Shown one piece after another: positions 14,841 to 23,424 of a stretch of 28,787 bases of DNA (position 1 is its first letter; the number at the start of each line of letters is the position of its first letter). This DNA is from an uncultured Clostridia bacterium. GTDB lineage: Bacteria; Bacillota; Clostridia; Christensenellales; Aristaeellaceae. The stretch covers positions 1 to 28,787 of the forward strand of contig CALCUD010000029.1 of assembly GCA_937906775.1 (NCBI GenBank), written 5' to 3'. A program made the position numbers and the translations under genes. A model generated the notes under the pieces. It was not told the origin of the DNA and did no database searches. It worked only from the letters and a program-made list of their open reading frames with translations.

Positions 14841-15593
14841 ATGTTCAGCAATCTGGAAAAACAAATCTATGCGCAGATCTCCCGGAACAACGGGCTGAAA
14901 GCACGCGAAATCGCCAACCGTCTCGGGACGGATCACACAACCGTGAACCGGGAACTCTGCCGCAGCGCGCTGATACGCGAAATGTGTTATCAGGATCGGG
15001 ATTACCGGTGGCACGCCGTGATCCGGCAGAAGGCGCCTCACGAGGGATTGTATGAATTTGCCGGATGGTACGGCACGGTGGATGAGTTTTGCTCGCAGTC
15101 AGAAACTGATTGGCTGAAGCAACTGACAGACGGCTGCGGGCGTATCGGACGGAATCTGAACGACACCCGCGGGCTGATGCACTCCTTCAGAGACTGCAGG
15201 AAAACCATGCAGTCCCTGTTTGCCGATCTGAACGAAATGACGGACGGTTCCTTCCGGGATTGGGAACTCGTTTTTGAGATGCGCATCAATAAGGCCCGCT
15301 GGATCCGGATCTATGCGGATGTTCTGATCATAACAAAAAGCAAGGTATTTTCTCTGGAATTCAAAATGAAAGACAAAATACTGCCGGAAGAAGTTCTGCA
15401 GGCCGCGAAATATCTGCCGGCGCTGGAAACCATATTCGGGCGGGATTACGATATTCTTCCGGCACTGGTACTGACGAAGGCTGCGGATTCCTTCGAATAC
15501 GTACAGATCGGAGATCTGGACGCGGCACTGCCGGTTTGTTCGGGAGATATGCTGTTTAACGTTCTGAACGAATATCTTGGATTCCTGCGATAG
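14841..15593 (+). CDS. HTH protein with PD-(D/E)XK nuclease-like domain
   Basis: A 250-aa protein. Residues 1-65 fit a winged helix-turn-helix (KAREIANRLGTDHTTVNREL). Residues 66-140 are a helical linker. Residues about 140-215 carry a pattern of the PD-(D/E)XK nuclease fold: E146, D160 in YADVLI, E173-x-K175 in SLEFK, and a following helix with Q187-x3-Y191, the QxxxY form seen in RecB-like nucleases. I know of no named family for this exact architecture. It could be a nuclease or a nuclease-fold DNA-binding regulator. A ribosome site (AAGAGG) lies about 9 nt before the ATG, inside the end of the hydrolase gene. Confidence 0.65.
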   Translation: MFSNLEKQIYAQISRNNGLKAREIANRLGTDHTTVNRELCRSALIREMCYQDRDYRWHAVIRQKAPHEGLYEFAGWYGTVDEFCSQSETDWLKQLTDGCGRIGRNLNDTRGLMHSFRDCRKTMQSLFADLNEMTDGSFRDWELVFEMRINKARWIRIYADVLIITKSKVFSLEFKMKDKILPEEVLQAAKYLPALETIFGRDYDILPALVLTKAADSFEYVQIGDLDAALPVCSGDMLFNVLNEYLGFLR

Positions 15594-15612
15594 AAAATAA
15601 ACGGGAATGTTT

Positions 15613-15618
15613 TATAAT
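15613..15618 (+). promoter_or_regulatory. Isolated TATAAT in the gap before the terminator
   Basis: A consensus -10 hexamer lies 20 bp after the nuclease-like gene; the position 17 nt upstream (ATAGAA) is a poor -35. A GGAGAAAG site and a TTG codon (15660) follow, and then a terminator within 50 nt. It may start a very short RNA or have no function. Confidence 0.3.
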
Positions 15619-15665
15619 CTGCATACAGAGCGTTCGTTCTTCTGATAAAAGGAGAAAGATTGACA

Positions 15666-15697
15666 ACGTCAGCGGTGGCTGGCGTTTTTCTTTTTTG
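15666..15697 (+). terminator. Rho-independent terminator of the plus-strand three-gene unit
   Basis: An 8-bp stem with one G-T wobble (ACGTCAGC 15666-15673 with GCTGGCGT 15678-15685) and a 4-nt loop is followed by TTTTT-C-TTTTTT. It overlaps the last codons of the convergent surface-protein gene. Confidence 0.8.
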
Positions 15698-18600
15698 CGC
15701 AGATTGTGATCCACGCTGCGCTTACTCCGCCTGTCAGGAGCGTGATCCAGAGAAGCAAATGTCCATTATCGCCGGTTTTCGGCGGAACGGCGGTCCATCT
15801 GGCATAAATCAAGGTATCCGCATGAACCGGGGCGTCAAAATCGAAAGAGTGCCTGAAAGCCGGATCGGCATGCCAACCTCTGAAACGCCATTTGTTTTCG
15901 GAAGGATCATCAGGGCGAAGGACTGTTCCGCCGTCTTCCACAATCTGCGGGGGGATCTGTTTTCCGTGTCCTCCCATGATAAAGGAAACGGTATAGGTCA
16001 GAGGCGCTTCGCCCGTCCATTTTGCGTATATGACAGTATCTTTTGTGATCGGCGTGCTGAAGCTGAAGGCTTGAGCATAGGACGTGTCTGTGTACCAGCC
16101 GCCGAAAATCCAGCCGGTTTCAACGGGATCGGGGGGCCGTTCGGCATTTCCGCCCGATTCCACCGTCTGCCCGTCGGGGGCAAGACCGTGACCGGACATT
16201 TCAAAGGTCACGGAATAGCAGGCCCGCTCCCATTGGGCTGAGTAGAATCTGTCGCCGGTGGATCCCTTCGGAATTTTGACTGTGACCGTCGGCAGAGGGA
16301 AACCGGTACCGGTCCAGCCGAGGAAGGTATAGGTGGACATTTCAGGCGCAACAAGGGTGAATTCACTCTCAGCGGTATAGTACGCCGGATTTGACCGTCC
16401 GGCCGGATAAGCGCCGCCCCTCAGATCATAGGTGACAGCATACCGGATCGGCGTCCACACGGCGTAAAGCACCACGGTTCCTTTGTGCTCAACAGTCAGA
16501 TTTTTGACCGTATCCCCGTCTGCGTAGGCTGTGCCGCTCCCGTCGGCGGCTGTATTCCAGCCGCTGAATACATAACCTTTCCGCGTAAATGCCGCGCTGT
16601 AAAGACGAAATGCTTCCCCGTATACTGCCGGTTGTCCGGGCATGCTGCCGTCACCGCCGTTTGCGTCATAAAGGACGGTATAGTTACAGGGCACGGCAGA
16701 CGCGGTCAGAGTCACCCTGCCGTTGACACGGATGCTCTGCACGGCGGTCTCAGGTCCGGATTCCCAGCCCGGCATGACTCCGCTGACTGTGTACCGGTGA
16801 AACGCGTAGCCTGTTTCCGGCTCCGAGACGATTTTTCTTTTTGACCCCTGCAACGCGTTGACGCTGCTGAAAGCCTCGCCGGCAGAGTTGTACACCGAGC
16901 TGCCGGCAATATGTCCGGACGGCGTCACGGTGACTGTATAATACTGAAGGATCAGCGAAACGGAAGAATTCTCATCCATGTTCACGGTGATTCCGTCCGT
17001 ATCAAAGCCGGCGATCTCCAGAACAAAGAGCCCGGGCGGCAGGCTGCCCCGTGCGTTGGATTCCAGAATATAGGCGCCGGTCACCGGGTCTTCTTCAAAA
17101 CCGGCAAAACGCGTTCCGTTCTGGTTCAGGATGATTTCTGTCTCCGGGCTGGACAGGCTTACCCGCTCTCCGTTCAGCATTACTGTCACGGCAACGGATT
17201 TTTCCGGCATCCAGCGGGCCGTCAGGGTTTTCTCATGAAGGACCCAGTTTTCGTCAAAATCACACATGTTGACAAATTCCTGCCCGGCGGCATGGAGATT
17301 CCCGAAGGCACCGGTGGTCCAACCGAGGAAAACGCAGCCGGGCTTGATGAAACCCAGATCCGACGGGTCCGCGAGCGTCCCGGTCCGGTCGACGGCATAC
17401 ATCAGGGAGGTCCGGGTTCCCGTCCCATCGCCGGGATCGTATGTCAGGGAATACTCCTTTGGTTCCCATTGAGCGTAGAGATATGTGACGCGTCCGGTCA
17501 CGGGACGCAAATCCGTCGCGGTGTCTCCCGGACGGTACACCGTTCCGCTGCCGTCTGCCTTCGTATTCCAGCCTGTAAAGGAATAATTCTTCAGATCAAA
17601 ACCGCAGGAGGGTATCACTGTCCCGACAGCGGGATTGATATCCGTGATATCATCGGTGCTTCCGCTCATGGGCATTGCCGTTCCATCGGGCCTGTTGCCG
17701 ATAAACTTCAGATCAAAAGACGGCCAGACGCTGTAAAGCCTGATCCCGTTTACATAGTAATTCTGCAAGGTGCCGGGATCAAATACCATCTTTCCCTGCG
17801 AATCGGTCCAGATGCCCCTTCCGGAAGGATCGCTGACATCGGGATAGTAGGTTCCGTCCGCTTTCAGCAGCGGTACTTTTCCTTCCTGATCTAAAGAATA
17901 AAATTGAGGGATCGCACTCCCTGAGGAGGAATTATGAATGGTTTCAGTCTGCCGCTGACCGATATACCAGGACGCACTGTCGCGGTTCAGATCTCCGTCC
18001 AGATAGTTATCGTCAAACAGGAACCAGAGCCGCGGATAAAGGATCCTGTTATCCTCCTGCCCGATATTGCCGGAAAAGAAATTCACAGCTTCCCGGCGCA
18101 TATCATAGGTATAGTTCAGAAACGCAGGGTCTGTCGAGAGATTTCCGCTTTCCCTATCCGCGGGAAGCCAGGCAAACATCATAGGATCATATGTAATGGA
18201 GGACGGAATCAGATATGTATCCGTCAATCCGTATGTATATTTCAGCGCCGGTTCCGTATTCAGTGAAACGACGGCATTCCTGTCATCGGTTCTGGCTGTG
18301 CTGAGAGCGAAGTCGCCGAGGCCGAGATCATACCGGTATACCTGGGTGCCGTCCGATGAAGAGACCGTGGCATGATCTTCACCGTATATCGATGCAAACA
18401 CGTTACCGCCGGAAATATAGACATTCGTATGTTTTGAATCAGGTTTGCTATTCCATTTGTCCGGATTGCCTCCACCGATCATGACTACTTTTCCCTTTTC
18501 GGTATTGGTGACGGTGCCGCCGGTTATGGTGATGTTTTCACAGGTGCATACGGTATCCCCGTAGCCCCCGATATCTACCGCGCTGTTCGTACTGTGTACC

Positions 18601-20051
18601 CGGATCACACCGCCATTGACAGTGATATTGCTGCAGTTTCCGTAAGCGCCGCTTCCGATCGCCGCCGCACCGTTTCCCTCGGCCCGGACCGTTCCGCCGT
18701 TGATTGTGATATTCATCCTTCCGGCAATGCGGTTGGACATATAGTAGAATTTCTCTTTCCATCCGCCGATCCCGACGCCGGGACACGTTGTTCCGGAAAA
18801 ACTGATGCCTCCGATGGCTGTGATGTCGCCGCCGTTGATCGTCAACTGACAGTCTCCGTACCGGAGATCATCATGATCGCATACATAACCGTATGCTTCT
18901 CCTCCTCCGATACCGGTAGAACCGCCCTGAGCATAAACGGAACCTCCATTAATGACAATATCGACGGCGTCTCCGTCCTGACCGCCGCCGACCCCGGCTG
19001 CGCCCATACTGCCCAGGGCAGTCACGTCTCCGCCATTGACAGTGATATGGTCACAGCTGCCGCCCCAGCCGCCGCCGATCCCGGCGCCGCCATATACGAT
19101 GCTGTTCTCGCTTCCGCTCATATGAGTCGCGTAGACTTTTCCGCCGTTGATAACGATATTACTGCAAGGCTGGGGCGCTCTGTCATACTCGGACAGGATC
19201 GTAAATAAATAGCAGGAGCTGGTACCGATGCCTGCGGCTGAAGCCGATCCCGCTTCAGCGTATACATCGGCCCGCTCAAAGGTGATTTTATCCACAGCGC
19301 TGTATTCGTCCGCTCCGATGGCGGCCCCGCCGTACAATACAGAACCGGCAAAGGAACCTGCGGAGCCGTATGCCTGAATCTGTCCGCTCAGAAAAACGCA
19401 ATTTCCGAAGGTGTTATGTACGGAGAGTGAACCGTAGCAGCCGATGGCGCTGGTGCAGTGCGCGTCGGGATCGGCATGGACCTCCAGCAGGCCCGGATTG
19501 TTTTCATTCACCGTGTCAAAAACCAGTCTGACGCCGGTGTTATCCTTGCGGATGCAGGGACGACCGCCTTTTGCACGGAAATAGTTCCGGGAACCGGGGG
19601 CGGATCTGAGCGTTACGCTGCCTGCCGAACCGTTGATCTCGATTGCTGAGCGCGCGTTTGCCGAGGCACCGGGGCAGTCTTTTGTGGCGACCAGCCGCGC
19701 GTTGTCAAAAATGATAACGGCATCCATATCGGCGTTTGCGTTGACTCTCAGCAGGGTATTTGTGGATTTCCCCGTGACTGTGTATGTACCGGAGGAATTA
19801 CAGACCAGCCAGGTGGCTTCTTTGTAAGTACCGATATCGTAGGTTCCGCCGTCCTGCATGACGACGGTAACGGCTTCCAGCAGCTGACCGGGATCTGAAT
19901 TGTATTCGTAATCTCCATCCCGGCCGTCTGCGTTCTCTCCGGCGAAAGCTACGGAGCATAAGCAGGGGAAAAGCAGCAGAAGGGCTGCCATGACAGTCCA
20001 AAGCACTTTGAAATGAAGTTGCGTAACCCTTGAAGACAGAGCCGTACGCAT
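15669..20051 (-). CDS. Large sortase-type cell-surface protein with beta-helix and InlB B-repeats
   Basis: A 1460-aa secreted protein. A signal peptide spans residues 1 to about 38. Residues about 50-515 form a right-handed beta-helix-like domain with repeated INGG turns and GGAGIGGG motifs, similar to carbohydrate-binding/pectate-lyase-like folds. A less clear region reaches about 800. Residues about 810-1420 hold six InlB/Listeria-Bacteroides repeats marked by FxGW (FTGWNT, FLGWTT, FSGWNT, FLGWTG, FGGWYT, FRGWHA). At 1423 comes PPKTGD, then a hydrophobic helix and a KKK tail, a sorting signal with P in place of L in LPXTG. The start at 20051 has GGGAGG 5 nt upstream; the ATG at 20168 is upstream of the signal peptide. 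Likely an adhesin or glycan binder on the wall. Confidence 0.88.
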   Translation of the reverse strand: MRTALSSRVTQLHFKVLWTVMAALLLLFPCLCSVAFAGENADGRDGDYEYNSDPGQLLEAVTVVMQDGGTYDIGTYKEATWLVCNSSGTYTVTGKSTNTLLRVNANADMDAVIIFDNARLVATKDCPGASANARSAIEINGSAGSVTLRSAPGSRNYFRAKGGRPCIRKDNTGVRLVFDTVNENNPGLLEVHADPDAHCTSAIGCYGSLSVHNTFGNCVFLSGQIQAYGSAGSFAGSVLYGGAAIGADEYSAVDKITFERADVYAEAGSASAAGIGTSSCYLFTILSEYDRAPQPCSNIVINGGKVYATHMSGSENSIVYGGAGIGGGWGGSCDHITVNGGDVTALGSMGAAGVGGGQDGDAVDIVINGGSVYAQGGSTGIGGGEAYGYVCDHDDLRYGDCQLTINGGDITAIGGISFSGTTCPGVGIGGWKEKFYYMSNRIAGRMNITINGGTVRAEGNGAAAIGSGAYGNCSNITVNGGVIRVHSTNSAVDIGGYGDTVCTCENITITGGTVTNTEKGKVVMIGGGNPDKWNSKPDSKHTNVYISGGNVFASIYGEDHATVSSSDGTQVYRYDLGLGDFALSTARTDDRNAVVSLNTEPALKYTYGLTDTYLIPSSITYDPMMFAWLPADRESGNLSTDPAFLNYTYDMRREAVNFFSGNIGQEDNRILYPRLWFLFDDNYLDGDLNRDSASWYIGQRQTETIHNSSSGSAIPQFYSLDQEGKVPLLKADGTYYPDVSDPSGRGIWTDSQGKMVFDPGTLQNYYVNGIRLYSVWPSFDLKFIGNRPDGTAMPMSGSTDDITDINPAVGTVIPSCGFDLKNYSFTGWNTKADGSGTVYRPGDTATDLRPVTGRVTYLYAQWEPKEYSLTYDPGDGTGTRTSLMYAVDRTGTLADPSDLGFIKPGCVFLGWTTGAFGNLHAAGQEFVNMCDFDENWVLHEKTLTARWMPEKSVAVTVMLNGERVSLSSPETEIILNQNGTRFAGFEEDPVTGAYILESNARGSLPPGLFVLEIAGFDTDGITVNMDENSSVSLILQYYTVTVTPSGHIAGSSVYNSAGEAFSSVNALQGSKRKIVSEPETGYAFHRYTVSGVMPGWESGPETAVQSIRVNGRVTLTASAVPCNYTVLYDANGGDGSMPGQPAVYGEAFRLYSAAFTRKGYVFSGWNTAADGSGTAYADGDTVKNLTVEHKGTVVLYAVWTPIRYAVTYDLRGGAYPAGRSNPAYYTAESEFTLVAPEMSTYTFLGWTGTGFPLPTVTVKIPKGSTGDRFYSAQWERACYSVTFEMSGHGLAPDGQTVESGGNAERPPDPVETGWIFGGWYTDTSYAQAFSFSTPITKDTVIYAKWTGEAPLTYTVSFIMGGHGKQIPPQIVEDGGTVLRPDDPSENKWRFRGWHADPAFRHSFDFDAPVHADTLIYARWTAVPPKTGDNGHLLLWITLLTGGVSAAWITICAKKKNASHR
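18518..19162 (-). repeat. Degenerate DNA repeats coding for INGG beta-helix turns
   Basis: Seven related 19-20-bp units (plus-strand form CGCCATTGACAGTGATATTG) occur near 18521, 18611, 18694, 18831, 18943, 19031 and 19142. They are unevenly spaced by 83-137 bp and lie in frame inside the surface protein, where they encode ITINGG or similar. This is protein-repeat DNA and not a CRISPR array. Confidence 0.8.
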
Positions 20052-20353
20052 ATTATCCTCCCCAAATTCAGATTGGGTCCTGAATGATTTAAAACCGGTT
20101 TTCTGAACTTTCTGCACATCCGGATCATGCAAATTACGGATAATTATATCATTTTTTACAATGAACATATAGTTTTTTTCGGTCTGAACAGGTCATGTAC
20201 ATTTTTTATACAGAAAAGCCTCGCATCCGGGCGGGAAAGTAAGGAACAACCGACATGGACAAGGCGGGTTTAGAGCGGATGAACATCCGTTCCTGTCATG
20301 CCTTGATCCGGATGTGATTATGTGAAATATGCCGGCAGAAAATACTCCGGAGA
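20052..20353. other. Intergenic region with promoter and possible structured RNA, no gene seen
   Basis: This 302-bp gap holds the surface-protein promoter on its left. In its middle is a hairpin of 8-9 bp with one wobble on the plus strand (GAGCGGATG 20273-20281 with CATCCGTTC 20284-20292), nested within CAAGGC/GCCTTG (20259-20264 and 20300-20305). A T-rich stretch (20202-20208) lies to its left. I see no open frame with a ribosome site and no clear terminator for the HAD gene. Confidence 0.4.
20140..20151 (-). promoter_or_regulatory. Extended -10 promoter of the surface-protein gene
   Basis: On the minus strand, TGA-TATAAT (20143-20151) is an extended -10; the -35 position holds only TATATG. 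This leaves a leader of about 85 nt before the start at 20051. Confidence 0.6.
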
Positions 20354-21172
20354 TCAAAGCAGATAATTCCGGATGACCCAGGCGCATCCGTCATGATCGC
20401 AATCGGGCGCTGTGATACGGGCTGCCTCCCGGATTTCGCGGGTTCCGTTTTTCATCGCGACGCCCAGACCGGCTGCTTTGATCATCTCAAGATCATTTTC
20501 CGCATCGCCTACGGCGATGGCTTCATCAGGAGTCATCCCGAGGAGCGAACACAAGTCTGTCAGTCCAGAACCTTTGCTGACGCCTGCCGGGCTGCATTCC
20601 ACCGAGGATATTTCCGAATAGACGGTTTCAAGCGGGAATGCGCTCAGCTCCGCCAGTGTCCGGGGGCGCGCGTCCGGATCCGCATGGTACATATTCATTT
20701 TAAGAATGGGGTCCGCCGTTTTTTCGGCAAATTCAACTGCGTCTTCGACACATGACATGACGCGCCTGTACATTTCCGTATATATAGACATATGATAGTG
20801 TTCCATATGTGACAGCAGATGGCGACTGACGGTATCCGCTCGGGAGGTTACGACCTGAAGCATGATATCCCGGTTTCGTGAAACAGCGGCAATTTCACGG
20901 ACAATATCCGGACGGATCGGAGTCAGTTTCAGGTATCTGCGTTCCCGGATATCGTAGATTCCGGCGCCGCTGGACAGAACGGCGTACCGGATTTCCGGCA
21001 AAACCTGGAAATACTCTTCCATTTCGACCAGAGCCCGTCCTGTTCCGTACGCGACTGTTTTTCCTGCGGAAACCGCCTCCCGGATCGCGCGAAGGTTATT
21101 TTCTGATACTTTCTTCCGGGAATTGAGCAATGTTCCGTCCATATCAAAAACGATCAGTTTATACTGACTCAT
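20354..21172 (-). CDS. HAD-superfamily Cof-type phosphatase
   Basis: A 272-aa HAD IIB (Cof/YidA type) phosphatase. Motif I FDMDGTLL supplies Asp10 (nucleophile) and Asp12. GTGRA is motif II. The lysine motif is GVSKGSGL, and motif IV is GDAENDLEMI with a GVAMKNG end. It acts in the cytoplasm on phosphorylated sugars or cofactors; the substrate cannot be told. I start at 21172 because AAAGGA lies 10 nt upstream; the ATG at 21181 is too close to that site, and an ATG at 21241 has none. It diverges from the MATE gene. Confidence 0.92.
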   Translation of the reverse strand: MSQYKLIVFDMDGTLLNSRKKVSENNLRAIREAVSAGKTVAYGTGRALVEMEEYFQVLPEIRYAVLSSGAGIYDIRERRYLKLTPIRPDIVREIAAVSRNRDIMLQVVTSRADTVSRHLLSHMEHYHMSIYTEMYRRVMSCVEDAVEFAEKTADPILKMNMYHADPDARPRTLAELSAFPLETVYSEISSVECSPAGVSKGSGLTDLCSLLGMTPDEAIAVGDAENDLEMIKAAGLGVAMKNGTREIREAARITAPDCDHDGCAWVIRNYLL

Positions 21173-21236
21173 AAAGCGCATATCCTTTCTTTCTTCTGCC
21201 ATACGGAAATTGCCCGCATTTTCCTGGCAATGAGGG

Positions 21237-21265
21237 TTCACACGGCAGACATGCTATGATAGAAT
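21237..21265 (+). promoter_or_regulatory. Promoter of the MATE exporter gene
   Basis: -35 TTCACA (21237-21242), a 17-nt spacer ending in TGA, and -10 TAGAAT (21260-21265): one mismatch in each hexamer plus an extended -10. It lies about 36 bp before the TTG start. Confidence 0.75.
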
Positions 21266-21301
21266 ACTCCGGAAAATGAGAAAAAGAAAGGGAGAATCCG
21301 C

Positions 21302-22660
21302 TTGCTCTCCAAAGAATTCTTTCATGACAGGGTTTTCTGGCGGGAACTTTCGAAGGTAGCGCTTCCGATCGCTGCTCAGAGTCTGATGCTGTCCGCTGTA
21401 GCGGTAGCGGACACACTGATGCTGGGCGGAGTGGAACAGAATGCCATGTCCGCTGTTTCGCTGGCGACCAAGATCCAGTTTATCCAGAATATGATCGTTT
21501 CCTCATTGGTAGCAGCCATGATCGTTCTGGGGGCGCAGTATTGGGGAAAAAAGGATCACCGGACTGTGAGCAAACTGTTTTGCATGACTCTGCGGTTAAG
21601 CGGCGCAACTTCATTCCTGTTTTTTGCCGGCTGCGAGTTTTTTCCGGAAAAAATGATGCTTGCTTTCACCAATGACGCGGAACTGATCGCCATCGCGTCG
21701 GAATATCTCCGGATCGCCTCATGGTCCTATCTGATCACGGGATTCAGCCAATGCTATCTGGCTTTGCTGAAGATCAGCGATCATGCGGGCGAAACCGCGA
21801 TGGTCAGTACAACAACGGTTCTGCTCAACATAGGACTGAACGCCGTGCTGATCTTCGGCTTGTTCGGCATACAGCCGATGGGCGTACGGGGCGCGGCGCT
21901 GGCGACGCTGACGGCCCGTTTTGCCGAGCTGATCTGGGCATTCTTCCTCAGCCTGAAGAAAGAACATATCCGGCCGGCTTACCGGGAACTGTTCCGGATT
22001 GACAGAATACTGGAAACGGATTACCGGAAATGTCTTTTGCCCCTTCTGGGCGCCAGCCTGCTATGGGGCGTCGGATTCACCGCGTACAGCGCCTTTATGG
22101 GACATATCGATCAGGATGCGCCCGCAGCCAATTCGGTTGCTTCTTCGGTCATCGAACTTGTTTGCTGCCTTTGCAACGGCCTTGCCAGCGGAGGCGGCAT
22201 CCTTGTCGGGAATCTGCTTGGCGCCGGCAATCTGAAGAAAGGCAAACTGTACGGTCAGCGGATGGTAGTTATTTCATTTCTGTGCGGGATCCTGACTTCT
22301 GCTGTGATGTTTGCCGTGACACCGCTCGTGATGTCCGTGATCAGCTTGAATGAAGCGGCAACAGGATATCTGCGGGGGATGATGCTCGTGATGACCGTTT
22401 ATACGGTCGGAAGAGTTGTCAATACCATCACGATCAACGGGATTTTCGCAGCAGGAGGAGATACGCTTTTTGATATGTACAGTCTGGCGGTGACGATGTG
22501 GGGGATCGCCCTTCCGCTGGCTGCGCTCGGAACGTTTGTATTTCACTGGCCGGTCTGGCTGATCTATGCCTGCACCTGCCTTGATGAGGTCGGGAAGATC
22601 CCGTGGGTCCTTGCACACTTCAGAAAATACATCTGGGTCAAAGACCTGACCCGCGAATGA
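21302..22660 (+). CDS. MATE family multidrug/toxin efflux transporter
   Basis: A 452-aa polytopic membrane protein of about 12 helices, the usual MATE length. It starts with TTG; GGGAGA lies about 8 nt upstream. Family marks are LPIAAQSLMLSAVAVADTLMLG in helix 1 (read here as LPIAAQSLM, then VADTLMLGG), GAQYWGKKD between helices 2 and 3, and the second-half pattern LVGNLLGAGNLKKGK. It would export drugs or metabolites by ion antiport; the substrate is unknown. It has its own promoter and a strong terminator, so it is a single-gene unit. Confidence 0.93.
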   Translation: MLSKEFFHDRVFWRELSKVALPIAAQSLMLSAVAVADTLMLGGVEQNAMSAVSLATKIQFIQNMIVSSLVAAMIVLGAQYWGKKDHRTVSKLFCMTLRLSGATSFLFFAGCEFFPEKMMLAFTNDAELIAIASEYLRIASWSYLITGFSQCYLALLKISDHAGETAMVSTTTVLLNIGLNAVLIFGLFGIQPMGVRGAALATLTARFAELIWAFFLSLKKEHIRPAYRELFRIDRILETDYRKCLLPLLGASLLWGVGFTAYSAFMGHIDQDAPAANSVASSVIELVCCLCNGLASGGGILVGNLLGAGNLKKGKLYGQRMVVISFLCGILTSAVMFAVTPLVMSVISLNEAATGYLRGMMLVMTVYTVGRVVNTITINGIFAAGGDTLFDMYSLAVTMWGIALPLAALGTFVFHWPVWLIYACTCLDEVGKIPWVLAHFRKYIWVKDLTRE

Positions 22661-22664
22661 CAGG

Positions 22665-22698
22665 AAGCGCGCTCCGGAACCCGCGGAGCGCGCTTTTT
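22665..22698 (+). terminator. Strong rho-independent terminator after the MATE gene
   Basis: A perfect 12-bp GC-rich stem (AAGCGCGCTCCG 22665-22676 with CGGAGCGCGCTT 22684-22695), a 7-nt loop and a TTTTT run. It sits between the convergent MATE and ttcA-like stops; no T-run follows on the minus strand. Confidence 0.92.
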
Positions 22699-22710
22699 CA
22701 GACGTTTCTG

Positions 22711-23424
22711 TTATTCTTTCTGCCAGAGATCGTAATGATCGGAGCGCAGAGCATGCAGGAAACGTTCAGGAGCGTCGGGATAGAGCTGCTTCAGCTTTTT
22801 CATCAGTTCCTTCATTTCTTCCCGTTTTGTTTCACCGTTGGCGGGACAGGGAGACTTTACCACCGGTAACGACAGTTCTTTCAGCATATGAAGAACATGC
22901 TTTTCCGGAAGGTAGATCAGAGGCCGGATCACAGTGATTCCGGTGCGGCTCATATAGGTTTTCGGGTGAAAGGTATGGAAACGCCCTTCGTAGAAAAGAC
23001 TCATCAGCAGCGTTTCAATCGCGTCATCCCGGTGATGTCCGAGGGCCAGCTTGTTGCAGCCGTATTCACCGCAAAGTTCCGCGAGGACCGCGCGCCGCAT
23101 TTTCGCACACAGGGCACAGGGGTTCTTTTCCTGCCGGTAATCGAAAATGATCTCACCAATCTGCGTTTGGCGGATGACATAAGGGACCTCCAGCCTGTCA
23201 CAGAGCGCCTGAATCTCCGACAGATCGAAAGGTTCCAACCCCAGTGTGACGGTGAAGGCAGTGAGTGTGAAGTTCTTATGGGAAAACTTACGGTACAGGG
23301 ATAAAGCATGAAGCAAAAGGAGCGAGTCCTTTCCGCCGGAGACGCCGATACCGATATGATCTCCGTCATTGATCATGCTGAAATCCATATCTGCTTTCCG
23401 TACGCATCCGAGGGTCGTTTTCAT
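22711..23424 (-). CDS. TtcA-like tRNA 2-thiolation PP-loop ATPase
   Basis: A 237-aa PP-loop protein: SGGKDS (residues 29-34) binds ATP, and the cysteines of CALC (103 and 106) and of SPCPANG (Cys193) fit the iron-sulfur cluster ligands of TtcA. GHHRDDAIETLL is the usual downstream motif. TtcA makes 2-thiocytidine at tRNA position 32; that substrate is inferred, and a TtuA-like role is possible. AAAGGATG precedes the ATG, which overlaps the ispE stop by one base, so the two genes are coupled. Confidence 0.87.
   Translation of the reverse strand: MKTTLGCVRKADMDFSMINDGDHIGIGVSGGKDSLLLLHALSLYRKFSHKNFTLTAFTVTLGLEPFDLSEIQALCDRLEVPYVIRQTQIGEIIFDYRQEKNPCALCAKMRRAVLAELCGEYGCNKLALGHHRDDAIETLLMSLFYEGRFHTFHPKTYMSRTGITVIRPLIYLPEKHVLHMLKELSLPVVKSPCPANGETKREEMKELMKKLKQLYPDAPERFLHALRSDHYDLWQKE

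Noticed and set aside
15660..16241. Plus-strand frame starting at TTG after AAAGGAG
   Set aside because: It runs through the terminator and is antisense to the conserved end of the surface protein.
16911..17894. Long plus-strand open frame (327 codons) inside the surface-protein gene
   Set aside because: Antisense shadow of the InlB-repeat region; no motif, promoter or ribosome site.
18518..19162. Repeated 19-20-bp units that might be a CRISPR array
   Set aside because: Spacing is irregular (83-137 bp), units differ, and all lie in frame coding INGG turns.
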